Assembly: GCA_015059865.1 (NCBI GenBank)
Contig: SUZP01000006.1
Span: 1-64,000, forward strand
DNA from: Rikenellaceae bacterium
Lineage (GTDB): Bacteria; Bacteroidota; Bacteroidia; Bacteroidales; Rikenellaceae
Direction: 5' to 3'
DNA: 64,000 nucleotides
Translations under genes and position numbers: made by a program
Shown: one piece after another, positions 18,771 through 26,918 of the stretch
Layout: each line of letters starts with the position of its first letter
Position numbering within the stretch: position 1 is the stretch's first letter
Notes under the pieces: generated by a model
Database searches by the model: none
What the model was told of the DNA's origin: nothing
What the model saw: the letters and a program-made list of their open reading frames with translations, nothing else

Positions 18771-19274
18771 ATGCGTAACGATGTGAGTGTCAGCGAGAAG
18801 CAAAAAGTGTTATTTGTCTGCCTCGGAAATATCTGCCGTTCGCCTATGGCGGAGGAGATTTTTCGACAGAAGGTCTTTGCAAGGGGATTGGCAGAGCAGT
18901 TCGAGATAGATTCCGCAGGCACCTATTCGGGACACGCAGGCGAGTTGGCAGACCCCCGTATGCGCGAGGCGGCACATTGCAGAGGTTACTGCCTTACCCA
19001 TCGCTCACGCCCATTTCGAGTATCGGATTTCGACGACTTCGACCGCATTATCGTGATGGATGACAGCAACTACGAGCGTGTCTGTCGTCTTGCCCCGACG
19101 CGAGAGGATATCGACAAGGTCTATCGTATGCGCGACTACTTTACGACCTTTCGCCGTAGTTACGACTATGTGCCCGACCCATACTACGAAGGTCGCGAGG
19201 GTTTCTACCTCGTAATCGAGATGCTCGAAGAGGCGTGCGAGGAGTTGCTCAACGAGATGATAGGTAGAGGTTGA
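18771..19274 (+). CDS. Low-molecular-weight protein-tyrosine phosphatase
   Basis: The 167-aa cytosolic phosphatase has the P-loop CLGNICRS (Cys17 to Arg23, CX5R) right after a beta strand, and the general-acid loop PDPYYEG near residue 130. Family length is normal. In Bacteroidota such enzymes may dephosphorylate tyrosine kinases of polysaccharide export or small molecules; the substrate is not evident here. No tyrosine kinase gene is adjacent. It lies 21 bp after the GH3 gene, with no promoter motif between them. Confidence 0.9.
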   Translation: MRNDVSVSEKQKVLFVCLGNICRSPMAEEIFRQKVFARGLAEQFEIDSAGTYSGHAGELADPRMREAAHCRGYCLTHRSRPFRVSDFDDFDRIIVMDDSNYERVCRLAPTREDIDKVYRMRDYFTTFRRSYDYVPDPYYEGREGFYLVIEMLEEACEELLNEMIGRG

Positions 19275-19299
19275 TAGGTTGTCTGTTAAACAGTAAGAA

Positions 19300-19458
19300 G
19301 CTGTCTAACAAGGTGATTTCTGCGTTATACTCGTGTTCGAAATCCTCACATACGCCAAGTATGCTGCGGTTTCTCACACTTCGCAAGCCTTGAAATCCCT
19401 CTTGTTATACAACTTCGAGCAAAATGGGCGTGTCTAACAAGTTTTGTTAGACACGCCC
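19300..19458. repeat. Repeat element with TGTCTAACAAG ends and an internal palindrome
   Basis: Two direct copies of TGTCTAACAAG (19302-19312 and 19431-19441) bracket about 120 bp containing an imperfect palindrome (19339-19373: GAAATCCTCACATAC ... GTATGCTGCGGTTTC). The right copy is part of a perfect 15-bp stem. The same TGTCTAACAAG heads the IS-like element at the left window edge, and a related palindrome lies at 28420-28458. Confidence 0.65.
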
Positions 19459-19465
19459 TTGTCGT
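19426..19465. terminator. Strong bidirectional terminator
   Basis: GGGCGTGTCTAACAA-GTT-TTGTTAGACACGCCC (19426-19458) is a perfect 15-bp stem between the convergent phosphatase and Dcu genes. Its T-rich tail is modest, so the terminator role is inferred from position and stability. Confidence 0.6.
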
Positions 19466-19479
19466 TTAATAAGTTGTGG

Positions 19480-20781
19480 TTAAAATAGTTGTATCAAGAG
19501 TAATCCCACGCTGAGCGAAACGACCGTAGTGATAAGTCCCGGCATCATAAATGAGTGGTTGAGTATCCACTTGCCGATATGCGTAGTGCCCGTGCGGTCG
19601 AAGTTGATGGCTGCAATCAAAGTAGGGTAGTTCGGAATGAAGAAGTAGCCATTCACAGCAGGGAAGAGGGCTATCATCATCATTGGCGAGATGCCGAGTG
19701 CGATGCCGAGAGGGGCGATAGCGCGAATGGTTGCCGCCTGACTATACAGCAAAATCGACATCACGAAGAGTGCCACGCCAAAGAGCCAAGGCATCTGTGT
19801 TACGATACCCTCTATCGAAGCCTTCAACTCTGCGATATTGCCGTTGATAAAGGTGTCGCCCATCCACGCAATACCGAAGATTGCAATTACAGCCTGCATA
19901 CCTGCCGAGAAGATGCTACCCTTTGCTGCATCGATACCCTTGGTGCGGGTGAGCAAAAGGATGAGCGCAGCGGCTGTAAGCATCAACATCTCAATAAGTA
20001 GTGGCATTCCGAGAGTCTCGCCATTGAATGAAGGTCGGAGCGAAGGAATAGAACCAAAAAGGACAATCAGCAGGGTGGTGATAAGGAAGATTGCTACCGA
20101 CAGACGAGCCTTCGAGAGGTTTTTTACATCGTTCAACTTGGTCTGCTGTGCATCGTTGAACATACCACTTTCGAGTCGCTTGATATACTCAGGGTCATTG
20201 ACCAGCTCCTTACCTACACGCATCGAGTAGAATGCACCAGCCAAGATACCGATAATGGTCGAAGGGATGCATATCTTCAAGATGTCGAAGAGGTCAATGC
20301 CGAAGCCTGTGAGCATACCCAGCAACGCAACAGTAGCCGCCGATATCGGACTTGCGGTAATACCTTGCTGTGAGGCTATTACGGCGATGCCAAGAGGGCG
20401 TTCAGGGCGAATTTTTGTCTCCAAAGCTACCTCCGAAATGACAGGAAGCAGCGAGTAGGCAACATGTCCCGTACCCGCGAGAAATGTGAAGGTGTAGGTT
20501 ACCAGCGGTGCAAGAATGGTGATGTGTGCAGGGTTGCGGCGAAGGATGCGCTCGGCAAGCTTGACCATATAGTCAAGACCTCCGGCAGCCTGCATACACG
20601 ATGCTGCCGAGATTACGGCTGCAATCATCAGCATTACATCAATGGGTGGTGTGGTTGGCTGCAAGTCGAAGGCAAAGGTCAAAATTGCAAGGCCTAAGCC
20701 ACCCATAACTCCGAGTCCGATACCTCCGAGCTTGGCGCCAACGATAATGGCCACCAGTACAAATAAGAATTGAATAAGCAT
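19480..20781 (-). CDS. Anaerobic C4-dicarboxylate transporter (DcuA/DcuB family)
   Basis: The 433-aa inner-membrane carrier has about ten to twelve hydrophobic helices and Dcu landmarks such as FLAGTGHVAYSLLPVISEVAL, RPERPLGIAVIASQQGITASPISAA and the C-terminal PNYPTLIAAINFDRTG. Dcu proteins exchange or take up fumarate, malate and aspartate and export succinate during anaerobic fumarate respiration, which fits a succinate/propionate-producing Bacteroidales. Unusually it starts only 15 bp after the metal-ABC ATPase gene, with no promoter motif between, so it appears to be the third gene of that operon. Confidence 0.93.
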   Translation of the reverse strand: MLIQFLFVLVAIIVGAKLGGIGLGVMGGLGLAILTFAFDLQPTTPPIDVMLMIAAVISAASCMQAAGGLDYMVKLAERILRRNPAHITILAPLVTYTFTFLAGTGHVAYSLLPVISEVALETKIRPERPLGIAVIASQQGITASPISAATVALLGMLTGFGIDLFDILKICIPSTIIGILAGAFYSMRVGKELVNDPEYIKRLESGMFNDAQQTKLNDVKNLSKARLSVAIFLITTLLIVLFGSIPSLRPSFNGETLGMPLLIEMLMLTAAALILLLTRTKGIDAAKGSIFSAGMQAVIAIFGIAWMGDTFINGNIAELKASIEGIVTQMPWLFGVALFVMSILLYSQAATIRAIAPLGIALGISPMMMIALFPAVNGYFFIPNYPTLIAAINFDRTGTTHIGKWILNHSFMMPGLITTVVSLSVGLLLIQLF

Positions 20782-20796
20782 AATTTTTTATATTTT

Positions 20797-21546
20797 TTAA
20801 TTGTGATGTTCAAGTACAGTATGTGGAATATGCCCGTGCGAAATTATCTGAATTGGGCAGTGGTAATTCTCTAATTGTTCGGCAGTTATGATATTCGAGT
20901 CGTGGCGATGTACGGTGCGATTTACACAGACAATGCTCTTCACAACGCTCGTTATAGTGCCCAAGTCGTGCGACACCATAACTATTGCCATACGCTCGTT
21001 CAGACGATGGAGCAGGGTGTATAGCTCATTCTCGAATTTATTATCGACAAAGTTAGTCGGCTCGTCGAGGATAAGCAGTTTGGGTTCCAAAATCACTGCT
21101 CGGCAGAGCAAGGCGCGTTGCATCTGTCCGCCCGAAATCTCGCTTATCTGTCTATCGGCAATATCTGCAACTCCCGCCATATCAAGTAGTTCCATAGCTC
21201 GCTTACGGTCGGCTGAGGTGTAGCGTTTCAGCATACCCTTCTCCGCCTGCAAACCCGACATCACAACCTCTACAACCGATATGGGGAACGAACGGTCGAA
21301 CTCTGCTTGCTGCGGAAGATAGCCAATAAGTCGGTGTCCGCGCTCGGAGAGAGTAGGGGAGTATGCGACCTCTCCACTGTGAGGTATAGTACCCAAAATA
21401 GCCTTTACAAGGGTGGTTTTACCACCTCCGTTAGGGCCTATAACTCCCAGAAAATCATCGGGGTAGATATCAAGCGATACATTTTCGAGCGCAGTTGTTT
21501 CGTCATACTGCACCGTTACATCTTTCAGCTGTACTATCGCCTCCAT
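20797..21546 (-). CDS. Metal (Zn/Mn-type) ABC transporter ATP-binding protein
   Basis: The 249-aa ATPase is of the ZnuC/MntA class, with Walker A GPNGGGKTTL (about 37-46), signature ISGGQMQRALLCRA, Walker B LLILDEPTN and the switch His in VSHDLG. It powers uptake of a divalent cation with the binding protein encoded just upstream (2-bp gap). The C-terminal tail (about 210-249) is His-rich (HRHD, HCPIQIISHGHIPH), suggesting metal sensing. No permease gene follows; the matching ABC-3 permease is 13 kb away at 34879-35730. Confidence 0.92.
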   Translation of the reverse strand: MEAIVQLKDVTVQYDETTALENVSLDIYPDDFLGVIGPNGGGKTTLVKAILGTIPHSGEVAYSPTLSERGHRLIGYLPQQAEFDRSFPISVVEVVMSGLQAEKGMLKRYTSADRKRAMELLDMAGVADIADRQISEISGGQMQRALLCRAVILEPKLLILDEPTNFVDNKFENELYTLLHRLNERMAIVMVSHDLGTITSVVKSIVCVNRTVHRHDSNIITAEQLENYHCPIQIISHGHIPHTVLEHHN

Positions 21547-21548
21547 CT

Positions 21549-22481
21549 CTACTCGGTTATAAGGGTTACGATATGACGAATATTGCTGAAAATATCTTCG
21601 TCTAACGGATTAATTTCCACCGCAGTAGCGTTGATGTCTTTGCAGATGACCTCCACCGATGATGCAGGAAATTCCGATTGGTAGAAGATATGCTTTACCC
21701 CCTCTTTGCGAGCCTGCTCGATGATGCGAGCGAGGTGTTTTGCACTCGGCTCCTTGCCTTCGTGCTCCACTGCCACCTGCGTAAGTCCGTAGTCGCGAGC
21801 GAGATAGGTGAGTGCAGGGTGATAGATGAAGATGGTTGTGCGAGGTGATTGACGACACATCTCGGCAACCTCCTCGTCGAGTTCTAACAACTTAATACAT
21901 AGGGTAGTATAGCACTCTTCGTACTTTGTCGAATCGGGCATCTCGCGAGCGATGGCGTGATATGTATTCTCAGCCATCTTGCTGAGAGCCTTTGGCGAAC
22001 ACCACACATGTGGGTCGATGCCGTGCGCGTGGTGGTGTGAGTTGTGGTTGTGGTCGTGGTCGTGGTCGTGGTCGTGTGAGCAATCGTGGTTGCAAGTAGT
22101 TGAGTTTGCGTTGTGAGCGTGCGAGCAGCTGCCAGCAATCAACTCTATACCTTGTGAGAGGTTGATAATCTGCTCGTTACGAGCAATACGATGTAGCAGT
22201 GCCTGCTCAAATTCGAGCAATCCAGTGCCAAAGACAAAGCGTGCAGTCTCAACCTCGCGCAGCTGCTTGGGTGTGGGCTCGAAGGTTTCTGGCGAAGCGC
22301 CTTGTGGAACGAGTACCGAGACCTCGAAGTCATCGCCTAAAATGCTCTCAACCAATGGTTTAAGCGGTGCAATCGAGACAACAGCACGATTTTCGACAAC
22401 AACTTTTCGCTCAGCACAACCCATAAATAGTAGTGTTGTGATAAGCAGCAGGAAAATATATGATAATTTTGTTCGTTTCAT
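21549..22481 (-). CDS. Metal ABC transporter substrate-binding lipoprotein (ZnuA-like)
   Basis: The 310-aa cluster-9 solute-binding protein has a lipobox (LLFMGC, Cys22) and so is anchored in the periplasmic space. Between residues about 120 and 155 is a striking His/Asp loop (DHDHDHDHNHNSHHHAHG), the zinc-chaperone loop typical of ZnuA. GIDPHVWCSP supplies a metal-ligand His and FIYHPALTYLARDYGL is the family core. Zinc is the likely ligand; manganese is less likely given the His loop. First gene of the operon, preceded by a leader of about 145 nt that can fold. Confidence 0.93.
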   Translation of the reverse strand: MKRTKLSYIFLLLITTLLFMGCAERKVVVENRAVVSIAPLKPLVESILGDDFEVSVLVPQGASPETFEPTPKQLREVETARFVFGTGLLEFEQALLHRIARNEQIINLSQGIELIAGSCSHAHNANSTTCNHDCSHDHDHDHDHNHNSHHHAHGIDPHVWCSPKALSKMAENTYHAIAREMPDSTKYEECYTTLCIKLLELDEEVAEMCRQSPRTTIFIYHPALTYLARDYGLTQVAVEHEGKEPSAKHLARIIEQARKEGVKHIFYQSEFPASSVEVICKDINATAVEINPLDEDIFSNIRHIVTLITE

Positions 22482-22549
22482 ATAATGTAACTATTCGCTA
22501 CAAATAAAATTTAACATAATATACATATTACACACAAAGGTATGTAGGG

Positions 22550-22630
22550 CGTCAAAGAGGGTGGTTGGCCATAGATTGCGCCAAATTTTGACGACCATCA
22601 TCGCTTTAATCTGCCGTACTTTGTTTCGCC
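22550..22630 (-). promoter_or_regulatory. Structured 5' leader of the metal ABC operon (candidate)
   Basis: On the transcribed minus strand CGTCAAAA ... TTTGACG (ends 22593 and 22550) encloses a second stem, TTGGC-GCAATCTATG-GCCAA, and the segment is much richer in GC than its surroundings. It lies between the predicted transcription start (about 22627) and the ZnuA-like start codon, where a metal-responsive RNA or attenuator would sit. I do not recognise it as a known riboswitch class. Confidence 0.4.
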
Positions 22631-22633
22631 CCA

Positions 22634-22641
22634 CAAAGATA
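22634..22641 (-). promoter_or_regulatory. -7 element of the metal ABC operon
   Basis: TATCTTTG on the minus strand, about 150 nt upstream of the ZnuA-like start codon. Confidence 0.45.
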
Positions 22642-22834
22642 GAAATAAATTTGTAGAGATTTCCACAATTTTTTCTTTTTTATCTCTATTTGAAAAAGAT
22701 TTATTCTACCGATATTTTTCGGTTTATTCGTTGTCTATCAGCAAGTTAAATATCTTTTTTGTGGAAAATTAACGCTCTGAGAATCGCTTATTTAAATTTT
22801 CGTGAGGGGTTGGGCGTAAATTTTAGCCCAAAAA

Positions 22835-22903
22835 AGAGCAAAATGGCTCTATATATAAATAAGGTATCAAAAAATATAGGGTAGTCCGACTACCCTATAT
22901 TTT
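22835..22903 (-). terminator. Terminator(s) of the XRE regulator gene
   Basis: A perfect stem ATATAGGGTAGT-CCG-ACTACCCTATAT (22874-22900) flanked by A/T runs on both sides can terminate in either direction. About 20 bp further on, AGAGC-CATTTT-GCTCT followed by TTTTTT (minus strand) gives a second terminator. Confidence 0.8.
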
Positions 22904-22932
22904 TTTGTCTACCTGACGCACTACGGTCATTG

Positions 22933-23352
22933 CTATCTCTTTGGTCGCAACTCCTCGAAGGTCTGGTCGCGATAGACGATAATAATCTTCTCAATATCGG
23001 AACGCCCAAGTTGAGCAGTCGAGAGTGTTGGTACATCGGGTGCAATGTTTGAATTGTCGCTTTTACTCGCAGCTCCTTCCGATAAATCAAAGAGAGTTCC
23101 CGAACTCGCTACCTGACTCTCCGATGTCGAAATTGGAATATTTGCATTGCGCATCTCCTCGGCATCGCCGAGCAGCCAGTAGGGATTTATTTGAGGAAAG
23201 CGATTGACAATTTTGCACAACAACTCAAAGCTCGGTTTGTTGCGACCACTCAAAATATGAGATATTGCAGCCGGCTTCACTTCGAGAATTTCTGCGAGCC
23301 TACTTGCTGTCAAATTCTCATTCTGCATCAAAATACGCAATTTTTCGTTCAT
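22933..23352 (-). CDS. XRE-family helix-turn-helix regulator
   Basis: The 139-aa protein has an N-terminal HTH_3 domain (about 1-62: NLTASRLAEILEVKPAAISHILSGRNKPS), a typical Cro/CI-like DNA reader, ending in INPYWLLGD as in phage-repressor-type XRE proteins. The C-terminal half is low-complexity and Ser/Thr-rich with no recognised domain, closing on IEKIIIVYRDQTFEELRPKR. Single gene, not next to phage or toxin genes. Its promoter -7 box coincides with a palindrome that recurs through the upstream spacer, suggesting autoregulation. Targets unknown. Confidence 0.85.
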   Translation of the reverse strand: MNEKLRILMQNENLTASRLAEILEVKPAAISHILSGRNKPSFELLCKIVNRFPQINPYWLLGDAEEMRNANIPISTSESQVASSGTLFDLSEGAASKSDNSNIAPDVPTLSTAQLGRSDIEKIIIVYRDQTFEELRPKR

Positions 23353-23364
23353 CTTCGTAAGTTT

Positions 23365-23833
23365 TTACAAAGGTAATAAAAGTTTACAATATAAACAAAC
23401 TAAATCTTACATTTGTAAAATGTTAATAAGTGTTAATAACTGTTACATTTGTTAATATGCCAATAACGGTTAAAACTCTAAATCTAATTTATATTATATT
23501 CTACTTTATATAAACACTTATAAAATGCTGATTATTAAATACTAAAACATTGTTTAATATATGCATAATCGGCGTTTGTGTTTAAATACGAGTATAGATG
23601 GTATTTTGCTTATAATTTAGGTTATATAAATATTGTAAATGATTGATATTTAGTAAATTAATTTTAATAGTTCAATATGTGAATACTATTAAAATAGCTC
23701 TATTTGCTGAGGAAAAACGGGTGTTATTACGATTTACAAATGTTACTCAATATTAGATATTAACACACTGTTTATATTACAAATGTTAATTATTTGGTGT
23801 TGGTTGTTCGGTTTATTACTTTACAAATGTAAA
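23365..23833. repeat. Six palindromic sites TTACA-WW-TGTWA
   Basis: Copies at 23365-23376 (TTACAAAGGTAA), 23407-23419, 23443-23455, 23733-23745, 23777-23789 and 23820-23833 (TTTACA-AA-TGTAAA, full arms). Two-fold symmetry and repetition suggest binding sites for a dimeric regulator, most simply the adjacent XRE protein. Caution: one strand of the palindrome contains TACATTTG, which also fits the -7 consensus, so some may be promoter elements. Confidence 0.6.
23368..23399 (-). promoter_or_regulatory. Promoter of the XRE gene overlapping a palindrome
   Basis: Minus-strand TTTG (23396-23399), 20-nt spacer, TACCTTTG (23368-23375). The -7 box lies inside TTACAAAGGTAA, so a protein bound there would block transcription. 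The transcript leader would be about 10 nt. Confidence 0.6.
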
Positions 23834-23949
23834 TAACGAGGCGCGAATTGGTTAAATTTATCGACTTTTGAAGATATTTCGGGAAATCAATCACACTACC
23901 CTGCTCCATTCGTGAAAATTTGGCTATATTATGTTAAATATATCTATGA

Positions 23950-23990
23950 AAAATGCAGGAAATACACTATGTATTATCCTGCATTTTAGA
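23950..23990 (-). terminator. Terminator of the HIT gene
   Basis: AAAATGCAGGA ... TCCTGCATTTT with an inner ATAC/GTAT pairing (23950-23987), 30 bp after the HIT-protein stop on the minus strand. Confidence 0.7.
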
Positions 23991-24016
23991 TAGTTACAGA
24001 GTTATTAACAACTACC

Positions 24017-24403
24017 CTACTCTCTCAGTGCTGATGCTATTTCTGAAAACTCTTCTGGGGTTAAAACGAGCTTCTCGCGGCTGAAATCAACATCTTTTTC
24101 GCTGTTCATAGGAATAAGATGGATGTGTGCATGAGGTACTTCAAGCCCCAAAACCACCGTTGCAACCCTCTTGCAGCCGCTAAATGCCTTGATTTTTTGT
24201 GCAACTTGCTTGGCAAAGAGTATCATACCCTGCAATGTGTCATCGTCGAGGTCGTAGAGATAGTCCACTTCCTGCTTTGGAATAACGAGTGTATGCCCCT
24301 TTGCAAGTGGGCTGATGTCAAGAAATGCGTAGTAGCGGTCATCCTCTGCTACCTTGTAGCTCGGAATTTCGCCTGCTACTATTCGTGAAAAAACTGTTGC
24401 CAT
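24017..24403 (-). CDS. HIT-family nucleotide hydrolase
   Basis: The 128-aa protein of the histidine-triad family (HINT/Fhit type) has the catalytic motif VPHAHIHLIP near residues 89-98 and the upstream core SPLAKGHTLVIPKQEVDYLYDL. Such proteins hydrolyse nucleoside phosphoramidates or dinucleoside polyphosphates; the precise substrate is not deducible. Length and both ends are typical. It lies downstream of rel on the same strand, but 215 bp of non-coding DNA separate them, so it is probably transcribed on its own. Confidence 0.92.
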   Translation of the reverse strand: MATVFSRIVAGEIPSYKVAEDDRYYAFLDISPLAKGHTLVIPKQEVDYLYDLDDDTLQGMILFAKQVAQKIKAFSGCKRVATVVLGLEVPHAHIHLIPMNSEKDVDFSREKLVLTPEEFSEIASALRE

Positions 24404-24618
24404 AGTCTATATTAATTTAATGTGAAATATACGAAGCTATCTACTATTTTATTAGATAAGTCCCCTACCCTGCTATCTCTCTCTATTCAAGTTTCGCTGT
24501 TCGAATGTTGCGACTTTTCGAGGAGTTGATACCCTGTGAAGTCTATTATAAAATGTTTGATTTGTCGCATTTTCTCAAAGACACAGCGATAGTATGCCTA
24601 AAATAACTTTCAGCTATT
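24404..24618. other. Intergenic region without recognised features
   Basis: 215 bp between rel and the HIT gene. No repeat, hairpin with T-tract or consensus promoter stood out. Confidence 0.4.
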
Positions 24619-26820
24619 TTACACATTCTCTCTATTTTCGATGCGTCTGACGCTCTCCATGCCCTTAATTTGGCGGAACTTGTCCATTAGAGCGTATAGA
24701 GAGTCGGCATCTTGTACATAGAGGCTCACCTTTCCCTCGAAAATACCATCGTGGCTACTCAGGTTAATCTCGCGCATATTGATACTGAAATCGTCTGAAA
24801 CTATGTGTGCGATGTCAGACAACATTCCCATACGGTCAATTCCGCGTAGCTCAATGGTCGAAAGATAGGCCGTAGCTTTGTGCTGTGACCACCTAATCTT
24901 ATCTTTTATGATATTCTTGCCATACTGAGATGCAAGGCGATTGAGCTCATCGCAAGTAGCCTTATGAACGACGATTTTGTCGGTTACAGGGTCGCGAAAT
25001 CCCACAACATTATCTCCCGGAAGAGGGTTGCAGCAAGTGGCAATAGCAAAGCTGTCGTCGGGTGTTCCCTCTTGTTTGCTATCCTCTATATCTTCATCTT
25101 CGTCTTTGCGTAATTGCCAGAATTTCAGTAGCTTGCTGCTCGATGATGACTTCAATATCTTCTCGATATTGTCGAGCGATATGATGCCTGCGCCAATGTG
25201 ACTGTAAAATTCGTCTTTGTATCTGCAACCATAGGCCTGCATCGCCTTGCGCAGTACGCGACCACTCATCGTTACATCAAACTCGGCTAACTTGCTTTCG
25301 AACAATGCAATACCATTTTCGATGTTGTTTTGCTGTTCGCGTTTAAGGAAGGCTGTAATCTTCTGCTTGGCCTTTGTTGTAGTCACCACATCGAGCCATT
25401 CGGCCTTAGGCTTGGCATTGTCTGCCGTGATAATTTCAATCTGGTCGCCCCACTTCAAAGACTTGGTTACAGCCTCGATTTTATGGTTTATTTTGGCTCC
25501 TATGGCGTGGTCACCAATCTTGGTGTGAATGTCGTAGGCAAAGTCGAGTGCAGTGGCTCCGTATGGTAGCTGTCGCTGCTCGCCCTTTGGCGTAAATACC
25601 GTAATCTCAGAGGTGTAGAGCGACAATTTGAAGTTGTCGAGAAACTCTACGGCACTCTCAGTTGGACTATTCAGCGCATCTCTAACCTTTTTGAGCCAAG
25701 TGTCGAAGGCATCATCGTTCTGCGATAGTGTCGCCTTCTTGTATTTCCAATGGGCAGCAAAGCCTCGCTCGGCAATCTCCTCCATACGCTGGGTACGGAT
25801 TTGCACCTCCACCCAGTGTCCATCAGGCCCCATAACTGTCGAGTGTAGAGCCTCGTAACCATTCGCCTTTGGCATTGATATCCAATCGCGCAAACGGTCC
25901 TGCTTAGGGGCGTAAATATCTGTGATATTGGAGTATATCTGCCAACACTGTGTCTTTTCGGATGGAAATGGCAGTGTCTGGAATACGATACGAATGGCAA
26001 ACAGGTCGTAAATCTCCTCGAAAGGTATCTGCTTGCGCTGCATCTTTGTCCATATCGAATAGATGCTCTTTACGCGCCCTGAGATTTCGTATTTGATGTT
26101 GTTGCGGTCTAATACCTCGATTATGGGTTTACAGAAGCGGTCTATATACTCTTGTCGTTTCTCGGCACTCTGCGCCAACAACCCACTAATCTTCTCGTAC
26201 TCCTCCGGGAAACGGTACTTCATACAGAGGTCCTCCAACTCGGTCTTTATCGGGTATAATCCGAGTCGATATGCCAATGGAGCAAAGAGGTATATTGTTT
26301 CGCCTGTAATTTTAATCTGTTTATTTAGAGGCATATACTGCAATGTGCGCATATTGTGCAGGCGGTCTGCAATCTTGATAAGGATTACACGCACATCGTC
26401 AGAAAGGGTGAGCAGTACCTTACGGAAATACTCTGCCTGCTCCGAGGTGTCAGCGTTGAATACGCCCGATATTTTGGTCAAGCCATCGACCATCGAGGCA
26501 ATCTTGGGGCCGAATATATGCTCCATATCCTCGACCGTATAGTCGGTATCCTCTACAACATCGTGCAGTAGGGCTGCTACCACCGACTTTACCCCCAAGC
26601 CAATCTCGTCAATTACGATTTGTGCTACGGCTATCGGGTGTAGAAGATAGGGCTCGCCCGAACGGCGACGCACACCCGAATGAGCCTCTTTTGCAAGAAA
26701 ATAGGCGCGCTTGATGAAGTCCCAGTCATCCTCGCCCTTGCATATCTTCTTGCACGATTCAAGCAGCCTTTCGTAGGCCTTGTTAATTACCTTTTCGTCG
26801 TCGATTGTATAATTGCCCAT
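24619..26820 (-). CDS. rel: Bifunctional (p)ppGpp synthetase/hydrolase
   Basis: The 733-aa long RelA/SpoT homologue makes and degrades (p)ppGpp in the stringent response. Domains in order: HD hydrolase with YLLHPIAVAQI and LLHDVVEDTDYT (about 58-95), synthetase with RVKSIYSIWTKMQ (about 245-260), a TGS domain (ITVFTPKGEQRQLPYGATALDFAYDIH), a zinc-finger/helical region with CCNPLPGD, and a C-terminal ACT domain. The HD motif is intact, so hydrolase activity is expected. Bacteroidota often carry two paralogues; only one is visible here. It sits 98 bp downstream of recA. Confidence 0.95.
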   Translation of the reverse strand: MGNYTIDDEKVINKAYERLLESCKKICKGEDDWDFIKRAYFLAKEAHSGVRRRSGEPYLLHPIAVAQIVIDEIGLGVKSVVAALLHDVVEDTDYTVEDMEHIFGPKIASMVDGLTKISGVFNADTSEQAEYFRKVLLTLSDDVRVILIKIADRLHNMRTLQYMPLNKQIKITGETIYLFAPLAYRLGLYPIKTELEDLCMKYRFPEEYEKISGLLAQSAEKRQEYIDRFCKPIIEVLDRNNIKYEISGRVKSIYSIWTKMQRKQIPFEEIYDLFAIRIVFQTLPFPSEKTQCWQIYSNITDIYAPKQDRLRDWISMPKANGYEALHSTVMGPDGHWVEVQIRTQRMEEIAERGFAAHWKYKKATLSQNDDAFDTWLKKVRDALNSPTESAVEFLDNFKLSLYTSEITVFTPKGEQRQLPYGATALDFAYDIHTKIGDHAIGAKINHKIEAVTKSLKWGDQIEIITADNAKPKAEWLDVVTTTKAKQKITAFLKREQQNNIENGIALFESKLAEFDVTMSGRVLRKAMQAYGCRYKDEFYSHIGAGIISLDNIEKILKSSSSSKLLKFWQLRKDEDEDIEDSKQEGTPDDSFAIATCCNPLPGDNVVGFRDPVTDKIVVHKATCDELNRLASQYGKNIIKDKIRWSQHKATAYLSTIELRGIDRMGMLSDIAHIVSDDFSINMREINLSSHDGIFEGKVSLYVQDADSLYALMDKFRQIKGMESVRRIENRENV

Positions 26821-26854
26821 AACCTATATACCTCTAAAAACCAATATTGAGAGC

Positions 26855-26912
26855 AGTACCGCCCGCGTTTACGGGTACGGTACTTAGCTCTCGTTTCAAA
26901 GGCTTGTAAAAG
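26855..26912 (-). terminator. Hairpins between recA and rel
   Basis: AGGCT-TTTAC-AAGCCT (about 26899-26914) just after the recA stop, and AGTACCG-CCCG...CGGG-TA-CGGTACT (26855-26884). Neither has a strong T-tract, so attenuation rather than full termination is possible. Confidence 0.4.
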
Positions 26913-26918
26913 CCTCTG

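Larger units (their letters stand above)
22482..22932. other. Intergenic region: metal-operon leader and XRE-gene terminators
   Basis: A 451-bp stretch without a credible gene. From left to right it holds the folded 5' leader of the metal ABC operon (to about 22630), its -7 box, an AT-rich stretch, and two hairpins that end the minus-strand XRE transcript. Confidence 0.6.
23353..24016. other. AT-rich spacer with repeated palindromes (XRE / HIT interval)
   Basis: 664 bp without a credible ORF, markedly AT-rich compared with flanking genes. It contains six copies of a TTACA-WW-TGTAA-like inverted repeat and, at the right end, a terminator for the HIT gene. No RNA gene was recognised. Confidence 0.6.

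Noticed and set aside
22933-23352. XRE protein as antitoxin of a toxin-antitoxin pair
   Set aside because: No small toxin-like ORF lies on either side; the next gene on the same strand is 450 bp away.
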